A DNA stretch of 64,000 bases, from positions 6,440,001-6,504,000 of the forward strand of contig NZ_CP068985.1 of assembly GCF_019397265.1 (NCBI RefSeq), in the 5' to 3' direction. The DNA is from Nonomuraea coxensis DSM 45129. GTDB lineage: Bacteria; Actinomycetota; Actinomycetes; Streptosporangiales; Streptosporangiaceae. A program made the position numbers and the translations under genes. Of the stretch, positions 40,660-51,259 are shown in pieces. The notes under the pieces are model-generated. The model saw only the letters and a list, made by a program, of their open reading frames with translations. It was not told the DNA's origin and did not search any database. Each line of letters opens with the position of its first letter. Position 1 is the first letter of the stretch.

Positions 40660-43170
40660 TCAGCCCAGGTGGACCTCCACGGCCAGCTCGTCGCCGTGCC
40701 CGAGCACGAACTCCTCGACGTTGCCGGCCGCGCACAGGTCGTCCTGCGCCTGGCGCACCAGCTCCGCCTCAGGACCGGTCACGGTCAGCCGCGCCACCTC
40801 GGCCCGCATCGACAGCTTGGCCTCGGACTTGGCCTTGCGCACCCGCCCGAGCACCTCGGAGGCCACGGTCAGCACCGCCGGGTTGCCGTCGCCCGGCTCG
40901 GGGACGGGCCACGGCGCCCGGTGCACCGAGCCCTCACGCCACCACGACCAGACCTCCTCGGTCACGAACGGCAGGAACGGCGCGAACAGCCGCAGCAGCA
41001 CGTCCAGCGCCTGCCGCAGCGCCGCGTGGGCCGAGCCCGCCCCCGGCCCGCTCTCCTCGTACGCGCGGGCCTTGACCAGCTCCAGGTAGTCGTCGCAGAA
41101 CGCCCAGAAGAAGCGCTCCACGACCTCCAGCGCCCGGCTGTGGTCGTAGGCGTCGAACGCCTCGGTGGCCTCGCGCACCACGCCGGCCAGCGCAGCCAGC
41201 ACGGACCGGTCGAGCGGCTCGCTCACCTCGCCGCCGTCCCCGGCCAGGCCGAGCACGAACCGGGAGGCGTTGAGGATCTTGATGGCGAGCCGCCGGCCGA
41301 TCTTGAGCTGCCCGGGCTCGAAGGCGAAGTCGACGCCGTAGCGCCCGCCCGCCGCCCAGTAGCGCACCGCGTCGGAGCCGTGCTGCTCCAGCAGGTTGAG
41401 CGGGGTGACCACGTTGCCCTTGGACTTGGACATCTTCTTGCGGTCGGGGTCGAGGATCCACCCCGAGATCGCGACGTCGCTCCACGGCAGCCGGTCCGAC
41501 TCCAGGTGGGAGCGCGTCACGGTGGCGAACAGCCAGGTCCGGATGATTTCGTGCGACTGGGGCCGCAGGTCGGCCGGGTAGACCCGGCGGAACAGGTCGT
41601 CGTCGCGCTCCCAGCGCCCGGCGATCTGCGGCGTCAGCGACGAGGTCGCCCAGGTGTCCATGACGTCGGGGTCGGCCATGAACCCGCCGGGCACGCCGCG
41701 CTGCTCCTCGGCGTAGCCGGGCGGCACGTCGCTGGACGGGTCGACCGGCAGCGTGTCCTCGGCGGGCAGGATGGGCGCGTCGTGGACCGGCTGCCCCGCC
41801 TCGTCGATCGGGTACCAGACCGGGAAGGGCACGCCGAAGAAGCGCTGGCGGGAGATCAGCCAGTCGCCGGTGAGCCCTTCGACCCAGTTGTCGTAGCGCA
41901 CCTTCATGTGCGGCGGGTGCCAGCGCAGCTCGGCCCCGCGCCGCAGCAGCCGCCGCCGCAGCTCCTCGTCACGGCCGCCGTTGCGGATGTACCACTGGCG
42001 GGTGGTGACGATCTCCAGCGGCTTGTCGCCGCGCTCGTAGAACTTCACGGCGCGGCTGACCGGCCGGGGCTCGCCGTCGAGGTCGCCGGAGGCGCGCAGC
42101 AGCTCCACGATGCGCTCGCGGGCGCTGTGCACGGTCTTGCCCGCCAGCTCTTTGTACGGCTCCGCGTCCACGCCCTCGGGCGGCTCGGGCAGCAGCCGGC
42201 CGTCCCAGCCGATGACCGGCCGGGTGGGCAGGGACAGCTCCCGCCACCAGGTGACGTCGGTGATGTCGCCGAAGGTGCAGATCATCGCGATGCCGGAGCC
42301 CTTGTCCGGCTCGGCCAGGTGGTGCGCGAGCACCGGCACCTCGACCCCGAACAGCGGTGTCAGCACCGTGGTGCCGAACAGCGCGCGGTAACGCTCGTCG
42401 TCGGGGTGCGCGACCAGCGCCACGCACGCGGGGATCAGCTCCGGCCTGGTCGTCTCGATCCAGACCGGCCCCCGCTCGCCGTAGAAGGAGACGCGGTGGA
42501 ACGCGCCGGGGTGCTCGCGGTCCTCCAGCTCGGCCTGGGCCACGGCGGTGCGGTAGGTGACGTCCCAGAGCGTCGGCGCCTCGGCGAGGTAGGCCTCACC
42601 GCGCCGCAGGTTGCGCAGGAACGCCCGCTGCGAGACCGCCCGCGCCTCGTCGCTGATCGTCGTGTAGAGCAGCGACCAGTCGACCGACAGTCCGACCCGC
42701 CGCCACACCTCCTCGAACGCCCGCTCGTCGACGGCGGTCAGCTCGTGGCACAGCTCCACGAAGTTGCGCCGCGAGATCGGGATCTCGCGTTTGCCCGGCT
42801 TCTCCGGTGGAACGAACTCCGGGTCGTAGGGCAGCGAAGGGTCGCAGCGCACGCCGTAGACGTGCTGGACCCGCCGCTCCGTGGGCAGGCCGTTGTCGTC
42901 CCAGCCGATCGGGTAGAAGACCTCTTTGCCGGTCATCCGCTGGTAGCGGGCCATGATGTCGGTGTGGGTGAAGGAGAAGACGTGACCGACGTGCAGCGAG
43001 CCGGACACGGTCGGCGGCGGCGTGTCGATCGAGTAGACCTGCTCGCGCGGCTTCGACCGGTCGAAGCGGTAGGTGCCGTCGGCCTCCCAGCGGGCTACCC
43101 ATACCTGCTCCAGGCCGTCGAGAGTGGGTTTCTCGGGCATGGAGGCATGGCGTAGTCGCTGTTCAGTCAT
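40660..43170 (-). CDS. valS: Valyl-tRNA synthetase
   Basis: This is an 836-residue class I synthetase that attaches Val to tRNA-Val. The HIGH motif is HVGH (residues 60-63) in PPTVSGSLHVGHV and KMSKS is at 579-583. The CP1 editing domain contains FYGERGPVWIETTRPELIPAC. The anticodon-binding domain follows with the shorter C-terminal end typical of this subtype. GWDDNGLPTERRVQ is characteristic of the archaeal-like ValS found in many actinobacteria. The ATG at 43170 lies 8 nt after TACCAT on the minus strand. The gene is divergent from the DUF4235 gene and ends in a strong terminator. Confidence 0.96.
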   Translation of the reverse strand: MTEQRLRHASMPEKPTLDGLEQVWVARWEADGTYRFDRSKPREQVYSIDTPPPTVSGSLHVGHVFSFTHTDIMARYQRMTGKEVFYPIGWDDNGLPTERRVQHVYGVRCDPSLPYDPEFVPPEKPGKREIPISRRNFVELCHELTAVDERAFEEVWRRVGLSVDWSLLYTTISDEARAVSQRAFLRNLRRGEAYLAEAPTLWDVTYRTAVAQAELEDREHPGAFHRVSFYGERGPVWIETTRPELIPACVALVAHPDDERYRALFGTTVLTPLFGVEVPVLAHHLAEPDKGSGIAMICTFGDITDVTWWRELSLPTRPVIGWDGRLLPEPPEGVDAEPYKELAGKTVHSARERIVELLRASGDLDGEPRPVSRAVKFYERGDKPLEIVTTRQWYIRNGGRDEELRRRLLRRGAELRWHPPHMKVRYDNWVEGLTGDWLISRQRFFGVPFPVWYPIDEAGQPVHDAPILPAEDTLPVDPSSDVPPGYAEEQRGVPGGFMADPDVMDTWATSSLTPQIAGRWERDDDLFRRVYPADLRPQSHEIIRTWLFATVTRSHLESDRLPWSDVAISGWILDPDRKKMSKSKGNVVTPLNLLEQHGSDAVRYWAAGGRYGVDFAFEPGQLKIGRRLAIKILNASRFVLGLAGDGGEVSEPLDRSVLAALAGVVREATEAFDAYDHSRALEVVERFFWAFCDDYLELVKARAYEESGPGAGSAHAALRQALDVLLRLFAPFLPFVTEEVWSWWREGSVHRAPWPVPEPGDGNPAVLTVASEVLGRVRKAKSEAKLSMRAEVARLTVTGPEAELVRQAQDDLCAAGNVEEFVLGHGDELAVEVHLG

Positions 43171-43465
43171 GCCACCTTATGGTACGGCTTCGCGGCTCCC
43201 GCGAGCGGTACAGACTAGTGTTCGTTACATATGGGGAAGGAGATCGGCATGGCGGATGACAAGCCGGACGTTGCCTGGCGGATCATCGGCGGCCTGGTGG
43301 GGCTCGCCACGGGGTGGGCGGCCCGCAAGCTGCTCACCTTCGTCTGGGTGAAGGCGACCGGCAAGGAGCCGCCCGTCGACACCGAGGCGCCGGAGGTCAG
43401 CCTGGCCGAGGCCATCGGATACGCGGTCCTCATGGGCGTCGGCATGTCCGTGGCTCAGATCGTGG

Positions 43466-44899
<1,434 letters not shown>

Positions 44900-44920
44900 G
44901 CAGTCCCTCCTCTTGTGGGG

Positions 44921-46462
44921 TCAAGTTTCGGTAGAACCGCCGAGAGCGCGGCCCACGGCGACCGCCACCGAGTCCGGACCCGCATGGGGGATGATGGCGG
45001 CGATGTGCGCATCCGGCCTGATGAGCCATGCCTCGTCCGGCCCTGCGCCGAGCCTCTCAGCGAGCGAGCCGGTTCCGTCCATCTCCGCGAGCCCGCGTAC
45101 GGCGAGCGGCGCCGTAGTGACCTTGCCCAGGACCTGCACAAACAAACTCGAATCGCACATATCACCCAGCAGTACGAGGAAACCATCCCGGCAGCTCTCG
45201 CGCAATCGCCCGCCCGGCAGAACGGCGTCGGGCAGGATCACACCGGGCGCCGGCGGGCAGGTCGCACCCCTCGGCGGGCGGCCGGCGAACGGCCGGGACG
45301 GCTCCGGCGTCGTGAGGGGCGAGTCGACGTACCAGAAGGGCTCGGCGAAGCGGCCGGAGTCCACCTGGTCCACCAGCCCGCCCTCCAGCACCGCCCGCCG
45401 GCGCGCCCGCTCCTCGGCGCTCCGCGGCGCGAGGAAGCGCATGGTGGCCCCGGTCACCTCCAGGTTCTCGCGCGCCGCCGCGTGCCGCTCGGCGTGGTAC
45501 GACTCCAGCAGCTCAGGCCCCGCCCACCCGTTGAGCGCGAACGCCAGCTTCCACGCGGCGTTCTCGGCGTCGGGGACGCCGGAGTTCAGACCGCGCGCCC
45601 CGAACGGCGCCAGCAGGTGCGCCGAGTCGCCCGCCAGCAGCACCCGCCCGGCCCGCATCCGGTCGGCCAGGCGGTGGTGGAAGCGGTAGGTGCTGTGCCA
45701 GAGCAGCTCGTACGGCCGCCCGCCGACGATCCACCGGATCTTCCGCGCGATGTCCTCCCGCGTCGGGACGAAGTCGGGCGCGATCTGCCAGTCGATCCTG
45801 AACGTCCCGCCGGGGCACGGATGGATGAGCACCTGCCGCCCCGGGTTCCAGACGGGGTCGAACCAGAAACGCCGCTCGTCCTCCCAGCCGGGCAGCTCGG
45901 TCCTGATGTCGCAGATCAGGAACTGGTCGTCGAACGTCTCGCCGCCGAAGCGCACGCCGAGCGCCCGCCGCAGCGGCTCGGCCCGCGCCCCGGCGCACAG
46001 CAGCGCGTACGACGCCCGCAACCGCCGCTGCCCGCAGTGCACGGTGACGCCGGAGTCGTCCTGCGTGAAACCGGTCACCTCGTGGTCCCAGCGCACCTCG
46101 ACGAGCGGCTGCGCGGCGGCGGCGTCGTCCAGGATCTGCTCGGTGCGGGCCTGCGAAAGGTTCACGAACGGCGGCAGCGGCCCCTCCCGCTCGAACGACC
46201 ACGACAGCAGCTCCCGGTCGCGGTAGTAGGTGCGCGCCGTCGTCCAGGTCACGCCCTCCTCGGCGATCCGCTCCGCGCCCGCCGCCGCCCAGATGTCGAG
46301 CACGTCGCGCTGCTGGCAGATCGAGCGCGACCCGGCCGCCGTCCGCTCCGGCCGCCGGTCCAGCACCAGCGCGTGGACCCCCCACCGGGCCAGCAGCAAC
46401 GCCGCCGTCAGCCCCACCGGCCCGGCCCCGACCACGATGACCTGCGCGTCGTCGCCGCTCAT
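44921..46462 (-). CDS. FAD-dependent aromatic monooxygenase (MhpA/PHBH-like)
   Basis: This is a 513-residue flavoprotein hydroxylase. The dinucleotide-binding motif is VVGAGPVGLTAALLLARWG, with the acidic end VLDRRPE; the second FAD motif is RVLLAGDSAHLLAPFGARGLNSGVPDAENAAWKL. Length and order fit the FAD_binding_3 group, which hydroxylates phenolic substrates such as 3-(3-hydroxyphenyl)propionate. It overlaps the metallo-beta-lactamase-fold gene by 4 bp and lies downstream of paaN, so it is probably part of an aromatic-acid operon. The substrate is inferred only from context. Confidence 0.88.
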   Translation of the reverse strand: MSGDDAQVIVVGAGPVGLTAALLLARWGVHALVLDRRPERTAAGSRSICQQRDVLDIWAAAGAERIAEEGVTWTTARTYYRDRELLSWSFEREGPLPPFVNLSQARTEQILDDAAAAQPLVEVRWDHEVTGFTQDDSGVTVHCGQRRLRASYALLCAGARAEPLRRALGVRFGGETFDDQFLICDIRTELPGWEDERRFWFDPVWNPGRQVLIHPCPGGTFRIDWQIAPDFVPTREDIARKIRWIVGGRPYELLWHSTYRFHHRLADRMRAGRVLLAGDSAHLLAPFGARGLNSGVPDAENAAWKLAFALNGWAGPELLESYHAERHAAARENLEVTGATMRFLAPRSAEERARRRAVLEGGLVDQVDSGRFAEPFWYVDSPLTTPEPSRPFAGRPPRGATCPPAPGVILPDAVLPGGRLRESCRDGFLVLLGDMCDSSLFVQVLGKVTTAPLAVRGLAEMDGTGSLAERLGAGPDEAWLIRPDAHIAAIIPHAGPDSVAVAVGRALGGSTET

Positions 46463-47406
46463 GACTGGAGCTCGTCCCAGACCTCGCGGTCGCGTTCGGC
46501 GGTCCACACGCGCGGGCGCTCGATCCCGTGCAGCTCGTCCCAGAGCCGGGAGACGTTGAACGGCAGGCAGTGCTCGAAGATCGGCCAGGAGCCGTAACGG
46601 GGCGCGAGGGCCCGGTGCGTCCGCGCGAACGCCTCCTTGACCGAGCCGGCGCCGCCGACCTCACGCAGCATGACCTCCAGGAAGTGGCGGGTCTGGCCGA
46701 TCGCCGCGGCCACCTCCTCCGCGCCCCTCGCCACCGCTCCCCTGCCGCCCACCAGCGTCTCCGCCCCGAACGACGCCACCCGGTCGAGCGTCGTGGACGC
46801 CCACTCCCGGTGGAAGGCGTCGCCGGTGTAGAGGGCGGCCCGCGACTCGACCAGGTCGCCGGCGAACATGATCCGCTGCCGGGGCAGCCACGCCACCAGG
46901 TCGCCCTCGGTGTGGCCGCGCCCGCAGTGGGCCAGCACCAGGTCTCCCCTGCCGCCGCCGAGGTCGATGGTGAACGTGTCGCTGAACGTCGCCGTCGGCC
47001 AGGTCAGGCCGGGGATCGAGGCGGGATCCCGGAACAGGCGGGGCATGCGGACGTACTCGCTGGCCCAGTCCTGCTCGCCGCGCTCGGCGATCAGCGCGCG
47101 GGTCCTGTCGTGGGCGACGATCACGTCCGCCCCGAACGCCGACGCGCCCAGCACCCGGACCGCGTGGTAGTGCGACAGCACGAGGTAGCGGACCGGCTTG
47201 TCGGTGCGGGCCCGCAGCCGGGCCAGCCACTCGCGGGCGGCCACCGGGGTCGCGAGCGCCTCGAAGCAGACGAGGAAGTCCTCGCCCTCGATCGCGCCCA
47301 CGTTGGGGTCGCCCTCGGCGTTCAGCGCGTACACGCCGTCCGCGAGCGTCTCCAAGGTCTGCCTCTTCTCGGCGAGATCGGCCGAGGAGGCGAACGGTCT
47401 GGCCAT
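46459..47406 (-). CDS. Metallo-beta-lactamase-fold hydrolase with altered metal motif
   Basis: This is a 315-residue MBL-fold protein. The usual HxHxDH motif reads HYHAVR (in LVLSHYHAVRVLGAS), so the Asp and His of the second metal site are Val and Arg. The later ligands remain: GRGHTEGDLVAW and FAGDLVESR. A one-metal enzyme, perhaps a thioesterase or lactonase in an aromatic pathway, is possible; the same HYHAVR variant occurs, as I recall, in relatives elsewhere. It lies 15 bp after paaN and overlaps the monooxygenase gene. Confidence 0.82.
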   Translation of the reverse strand: MARPFASSADLAEKRQTLETLADGVYALNAEGDPNVGAIEGEDFLVCFEALATPVAAREWLARLRARTDKPVRYLVLSHYHAVRVLGASAFGADVIVAHDRTRALIAERGEQDWASEYVRMPRLFRDPASIPGLTWPTATFSDTFTIDLGGGRGDLVLAHCGRGHTEGDLVAWLPRQRIMFAGDLVESRAALYTGDAFHREWASTTLDRVASFGAETLVGGRGAVARGAEEVAAAIGQTRHFLEVMLREVGGAGSVKEAFARTHRALAPRYGSWPIFEHCLPFNVSRLWDELHGIERPRVWTAERDREVWDELQS

Positions 47407-47421
47407 GGCGTCAGCCGGCTT

Positions 47422-49071
47422 TCATGCGGGGTGGCGGGACTGGACGACGTGGAAGCGGCCGGCGACGTAGCCGGGGTCGGTGAGCGAGGCGGTCGCGGCC
47501 GGGTTGGCGCCGGTGCCGTGGTAGTCGCTGAAGGCGGCCGACTGGTTGACGTACACGCCGCCGGTCAGGTTGCACGACAGGTTGACCCCCGCGTCGAGCG
47601 CGGCCCGCTCGGCGTCGTCGAGCACCCGCGGGGAGGTGGAGTAGACGGAGGCGGTGAGCGCGCCCCTGACCTTCACGGTGCGCCGCAGCAGGTCGAGGCT
47701 CTCCCCCGTGGAGCCGGTGGGGATGAGGAACGACACGGGCCCGAAGTGCTCGCGCCCGTAGACGTCGTCGGCGGAGGCGTGCACCCGGACGATCGCGGGC
47801 GTCCGCACCACCGCGTCGGGGAAGGCCGGATGCCGGATCGCCCGCGACTCCAGCACCACCTCGCCCAGCTCCCCGGCGCCCTCGACCCGGGCGAGCACGT
47901 CGGGGTTGACGATCGCGCCGGTCAGCTCGACCGCCCGCGCGTCGTCGCCGAGCAGCCGCCCGACGGCCTCGGCCAGCCCTTCCGCGACCTCCTCGAAGCT
48001 CTTGTGCCCCTCGTCGGTCTCGACGCCGGCCGCCGGGACGAAGATGTTCTGCGGCGCGGTGCACATCTGCCCGCTGTAGAGCGACAGCGAGAACGCGAGG
48101 TTGGCGAGCATCCCGTGCCACGAGCCGGTCGAGTCGACGACGACGGCGTTGACCCCGGCCTTCTCGGTGTGCACGAGCGCCTGGCGGGCGTTGCGCTCCA
48201 GCCAGTCGCCGAACTCGGTGGAGCCGGTGAAGTCCACGACCCGTACGCGCGGGTGGGTGGCGAGGGCCGTGGCGAGCCCCTGCCCCTCCTCGGCGGCCAG
48301 CGACACCAGCGCGGGGTCGAACCCGGCCTCGGCCAGCACCTCACGCGCCACCTGCACGGTGATCGCGAGCGGCAGGATCGCCCGGGGATGCGGCTTGACG
48401 ATCACCGGGTTGCCGGTGACGAGCGAGGCGAACAGCGCCGGGTAGGCGTTCCAGGTGGGGAAGGTGTTGCAGCCGATCACCACGGCCACGCCCCTGGGCA
48501 CGACGGTGAAGCGCTTGGTCATGACCAGCGGCTCGCCCTTGGCGGGCTTCTCCCAGCGGGCGCTCGCCGCCGAGGAGGTCATGGCCTCCAGCCCGTACGC
48601 GACCGCCTCCAGCGCGCGGTCCTGCGCGTGCGGCCCGCCGGCCTGGAAGGCCATGACGAACGGCTGCCCGCTGGTGTGCTGCACCGCGTGCGCGATCTCG
48701 AAGCTGCGCCGGTTGAGCCGGTGGAGGATCTCGGCGCAGGCGAGGGCGCGGGCCTCCGGCCCCGCGTCCCGCCAGGCGGGCATGGCCGCCGCGGCGGCCG
48801 CGATCAGCTCCTCGGCGATCGGCTCGGGGTAGGTGATCCCGAGGTCGATCCCGTACGGCGAGCGCTCCGCGCCGATCCACGACCCGGTGCCGCCCTCCTG
48901 CTCCAGCGGGAACGGCTTGCCCAGGTAGGACTCGAACGCCGCCTTGCCCCGCTCGGCCGCCCCCTCGCCGTAGACGCGGGGGCTCGGCGATTCGGGGTAG
49001 GCGCTCCAGTGGCCGCGCCCGGCGATCGCGGCCCTGGCCTGTCCCAGGGTGTCGCGGTGCTGTTCGAACAT
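47422..49071 (-). CDS. paaN: PaaN-type aldehyde dehydrogenase of phenylacetate degradation
   Basis: This is a 549-residue aldehyde-dehydrogenase superfamily protein of the PaaN_2/TIGR02288 type, which lacks the MaoC domain of E. coli PaaZ. The N-terminal block has GTGSWIGAERSPYGIDLGITYP; the NAD-binding core has VIGCNTFPTWNAYPALFASLVTGNPVIVKPHP. The catalytic Cys is C337 in YSGQMCTAPQNIF. It would oxidise the semialdehyde formed on ring opening of the epoxyphenylacetyl-CoA pathway. The other paa genes are not here, so it may serve a related substrate. It is divergent from a tetR gene with a PaaR-like operator in its promoter. Confidence 0.9.
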   Translation of the reverse strand: MFEQHRDTLGQARAAIAGRGHWSAYPESPSPRVYGEGAAERGKAAFESYLGKPFPLEQEGGTGSWIGAERSPYGIDLGITYPEPIAEELIAAAAAAMPAWRDAGPEARALACAEILHRLNRRSFEIAHAVQHTSGQPFVMAFQAGGPHAQDRALEAVAYGLEAMTSSAASARWEKPAKGEPLVMTKRFTVVPRGVAVVIGCNTFPTWNAYPALFASLVTGNPVIVKPHPRAILPLAITVQVAREVLAEAGFDPALVSLAAEEGQGLATALATHPRVRVVDFTGSTEFGDWLERNARQALVHTEKAGVNAVVVDSTGSWHGMLANLAFSLSLYSGQMCTAPQNIFVPAAGVETDEGHKSFEEVAEGLAEAVGRLLGDDARAVELTGAIVNPDVLARVEGAGELGEVVLESRAIRHPAFPDAVVRTPAIVRVHASADDVYGREHFGPVSFLIPTGSTGESLDLLRRTVKVRGALTASVYSTSPRVLDDAERAALDAGVNLSCNLTGGVYVNQSAAFSDYHGTGANPAATASLTDPGYVAGRFHVVQSRHPA

Positions 49072-49112
49072 GTTTGCTCACCCTCTTGACAGAAATCTGC
49101 CGGACGGTGAAG

Positions 49113-49141
49113 TGTTTACCGAACATTCGGTCAGTTGACAA
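49113..49141 (-). promoter_or_regulatory. paaN promoter containing a PaaR-like operator
   Basis: On the minus strand TTGTCA (49136-49141) and TAAACA (49113-49118) are 17 nt apart. The perfect inverted repeat ACCGAA-CA-TTCGGT (49118-49131) fills the spacer. The corynebacterial PaaR consensus ACTNACCGNNCGNNCGGTNAGT, as I recall it, fits except for the centre and part of the left flank. A TTGACA at 49086-49091 may drive the divergent tetR gene. Confidence 0.7.
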
Positions 49142-49153
49142 GGAAGACCTGCC

Positions 49154-49753
49154 GTGGCCTTAGATGTGTCCACCCCGCCCCGCCGGCGCGGGCACGACCC
49201 CGAGTCCGTCCTGTCGGTCGCCGTGGGCGTCTTCAACGAGCGCGGCTACGACGGCACCAGCATGGAGGACCTCGCGCGGGCGCTCGGCGTCACCAAGTCG
49301 GCCATCTACCACCACGTCCCCGGCAAGGAGCAGCTGCTCGCGCGGGCGCTCGACCGGGCCCTCGACGGGCTGTCCGAGCTGGCCGCCGACGCGCGCGCGG
49401 CGCGCGGCCCGGCCATCGACCGGCTGGAGCGGGTGGTCCGGCAGAGCGTGCGGGTGCTGACCGAGCGGCTGCCGTACGTGACGCTGCTGCTGCGGGTGCG
49501 CGGCAACAGCGCCACGGAGCGGGCGGCGCTGGCGCGGCGCGCGGAGTTCGGCGCGCTCGTCGGCCGCCTGGTCGACGAGGCGGCTGAGGAGGGCGCCCTC
49601 CGTCCCGGCCTGGACCCGGCGCTGGTGACGCGGCTGCTGTTCGGGGCGGTGGGCTCGATCGCCGAGTGGCACCGGCCGGAGCACGGCGCGCCGGCCACGG
49701 AGGTGGCCGACGCGCTGGTGGGGATGGTGTTCGACGGCCTGAAGAGGGGATGA
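49154..49753 (+). CDS. TetR/AcrR family regulator (PaaR-like)
   Basis: This is a 199-residue TetR protein. The helix-turn-helix is VLSVAVGVFNERGYDGTSMEDLARALGVTKSAIYHHVPGKEQLLARAL (about residues 19-66), followed by an all-helical ligand domain. AGGAAG lies 7 nt before the GTG. The position, divergent from paaN with a 14-bp palindrome between them, supports a phenylacetyl-CoA-type repressor of the catabolic genes and of itself; the ligand is inferred. Confidence 0.88.
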   Translation: MALDVSTPPRRRGHDPESVLSVAVGVFNERGYDGTSMEDLARALGVTKSAIYHHVPGKEQLLARALDRALDGLSELAADARAARGPAIDRLERVVRQSVRVLTERLPYVTLLLRVRGNSATERAALARRAEFGALVGRLVDEAAEEGALRPGLDPALVTRLLFGAVGSIAEWHRPEHGAPATEVADALVGMVFDGLKRG

Positions 49754-49773
49754 AGCGGGGATGAGGCAGGGGG

Positions 49774-50571
49774 TCAGGTGGACAGCTCGCCCCGCTGCGG
49801 GCCGCTCGGCAGCTTGCCGCGCAGGTCGTTCCTGATGGCCTCGCCCAGCTTCTTGGTCGCCATGCGGTTGAGCGCGCCGCCGGCGACGGCTCCCGTGAGG
49901 AACGGGCCGAACGTCGTGAGGTGCCGGCCCAGCGTCCGCATGAGACGGTTGCGCAGGGCGGTCTTGGTGGCGGCGCCGAGGGCGAGCGACACGGACGCGG
50001 GGGCGAGGGGGTCGATCCCGCGTTGCCTGGCCCAGGCGGCCGTGAAGGCGATCGCGCGCTGCGCGCCGGTGCCGTGCACCCGCACGCCGTAGACCTCGTG
50101 CAGCTCGGCCAGCAGTTTGACCTCGATGGCGGCCACGACGATCGTCTCGGCGACGAGCTGCGCGGGCGCGGACAGAAGGAGGGGTGGTGCGGCGAACTCG
50201 GCCGCGGCGAGCGCTCCGCCGATGGCGCCGACCGTCATCGTGGCCTTCTGGGCGGTGCGGATCAGGTCGTCGCCCAGTTGCTCGCCGGTCAGGCCGTGGT
50301 GGTGCTCGGAGAGGACGTGCAGATCACGGATCGGGATGCGCGGCGCGATGTTGAGGAAGACGTCGGCCAGCCAGCGGCCCCGCCCGGTGCCGGACTCCTT
50401 GGCCTTCTTCGCGCCCGCGGACAACGCCTTGGCGAGTCGGCCGAGCAGCCTGCGCCGCTCGGCCGGCTCCAGCCCACCTTCCTCGGTGAGCCTGCCCACG
50501 AGCTCGCCGACCTCCTTCTCGGGGTCGGCGATCTCGTCTCCTGCTCGACGGTCATTCTCTGGTACGGCCAC
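49774..50571 (-). CDS. Conserved helical protein of unknown function (EcsC-like features)
   Basis: This is a 265-residue protein. The N-terminus is charged (EKEVGELVGRLTEEGGLEPAERRRLLGRLAKALSAGAKKAKESG). The centre has an Ala/Gly-rich amphipathic helix (ATMTVGAIGGALAAAEFAAPPLLLSAPAQLVAETIVVAAIEVKLLAELHEVYGV), and the C-terminus is basic. The arrangement recalls EcsC-like membrane-associated proteins, but I cannot confirm family membership. GGAGG lies 6 nt before the GTG. It is convergent with tetR. Confidence 0.6.
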   Translation of the reverse strand: MAVPENDRRAGDEIADPEKEVGELVGRLTEEGGLEPAERRRLLGRLAKALSAGAKKAKESGTGRGRWLADVFLNIAPRIPIRDLHVLSEHHHGLTGEQLGDDLIRTAQKATMTVGAIGGALAAAEFAAPPLLLSAPAQLVAETIVVAAIEVKLLAELHEVYGVRVHGTGAQRAIAFTAAWARQRGIDPLAPASVSLALGAATKTALRNRLMRTLGRHLTTFGPFLTGAVAGGALNRMATKKLGEAIRNDLRGKLPSGPQRGELST

Positions 50572-50651
50572 GCGATGCCTCCGTCCTCATGGTCGCGACC
50601 TTCAGGGTTCGTCGGCTCGAATTCTCGCTCTCGTACCCTGAGGCACGGCGA

Positions 50652-50951
50652 TCAGGCGGCGCACTCCCGGCAGACCTGCTGACCGTTCTTCTCGGAGGCC
50701 AGCTGGCTGCGGTGATGCACCAGGAAGCACCGCGAGCAGGTGAACTCGTCGGCCTGGCGGGGGATGACCCGCAGGGAGAGTTCCTCGTTCGACAGGTCGG
50801 CGCCGGGCAGCTCCAGCGACTCGGCGAGGTCGGTCTCGTCGATGTCGATGCTGCCGGACGACTTGTCGGTGCGCCGCGCCTGGAGTTCTTGGAGGCTGTC
50901 CTCCCCCAGGTCGTCGTCTGTCTTGCGCGGGCTGTCGTAGTCGGTAGCCAT
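50652..50951 (-). CDS. DUF4193 small zinc-ribbon-like protein
   Basis: This 99-residue acidic protein begins MATDYDSPRKTDDDLGEDSLQELQARR, has EADLSNEEL-like acid patches, and ends with two Cys pairs (TCSRCFLVHHRSQLA and QVCRECAA) that could bind zinc. This is the actinobacterial DUF4193 family, found near dut and suhB. GGAG lies 11 nt before the ATG. Function unknown. Confidence 0.92.
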   Translation of the reverse strand: MATDYDSPRKTDDDLGEDSLQELQARRTDKSSGSIDIDETDLAESLELPGADLSNEELSLRVIPRQADEFTCSRCFLVHHRSQLASEKNGQQVCRECAA

Positions 50952-51259
50952 TGTGCTTGCTCCATCCCCCTCATCAATATGTCGGCGCGCTCGGTCGCGC
51001 GTCTTCTAACGTCCGGGAGGCCCATCTTGTGCCCGTTCCGCCGGGGAGATTTCCCATCGGTACCCCGAGGGAACGGACCACGAACCTCCCGACACGCCAG
51101 GGCGTGCTGCCGACGGCAATGGTTAGCCAAATATGGCGAAACCCACAGCCTTGGCGTCATGCTCCACCGTGTTCGACGGCACATCCAACCACATGTGCGG
51201 CACGAACGAGACGCCCCCCGTGCATCAACACGCGGACGAACGTCCCGGAGCATCACACG
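50952..51259. other. 308-bp intergenic region
   Basis: This lies between the DUF4193 start and the 3' end of the sensor-kinase gene, both on the minus strand. It is less GC-rich than its surroundings and has no frame with convincing codon bias. It should contain the DUF4193 promoter; I could not pick out clear boxes or a terminator hairpin. Confidence 0.5.

Noticed and set aside
43171..43248. T-box leader before valS
   Set aside because: The upstream gap is 78 bp, with a TANNNT box 8 nt before the ATG; there is no room for a T-box.
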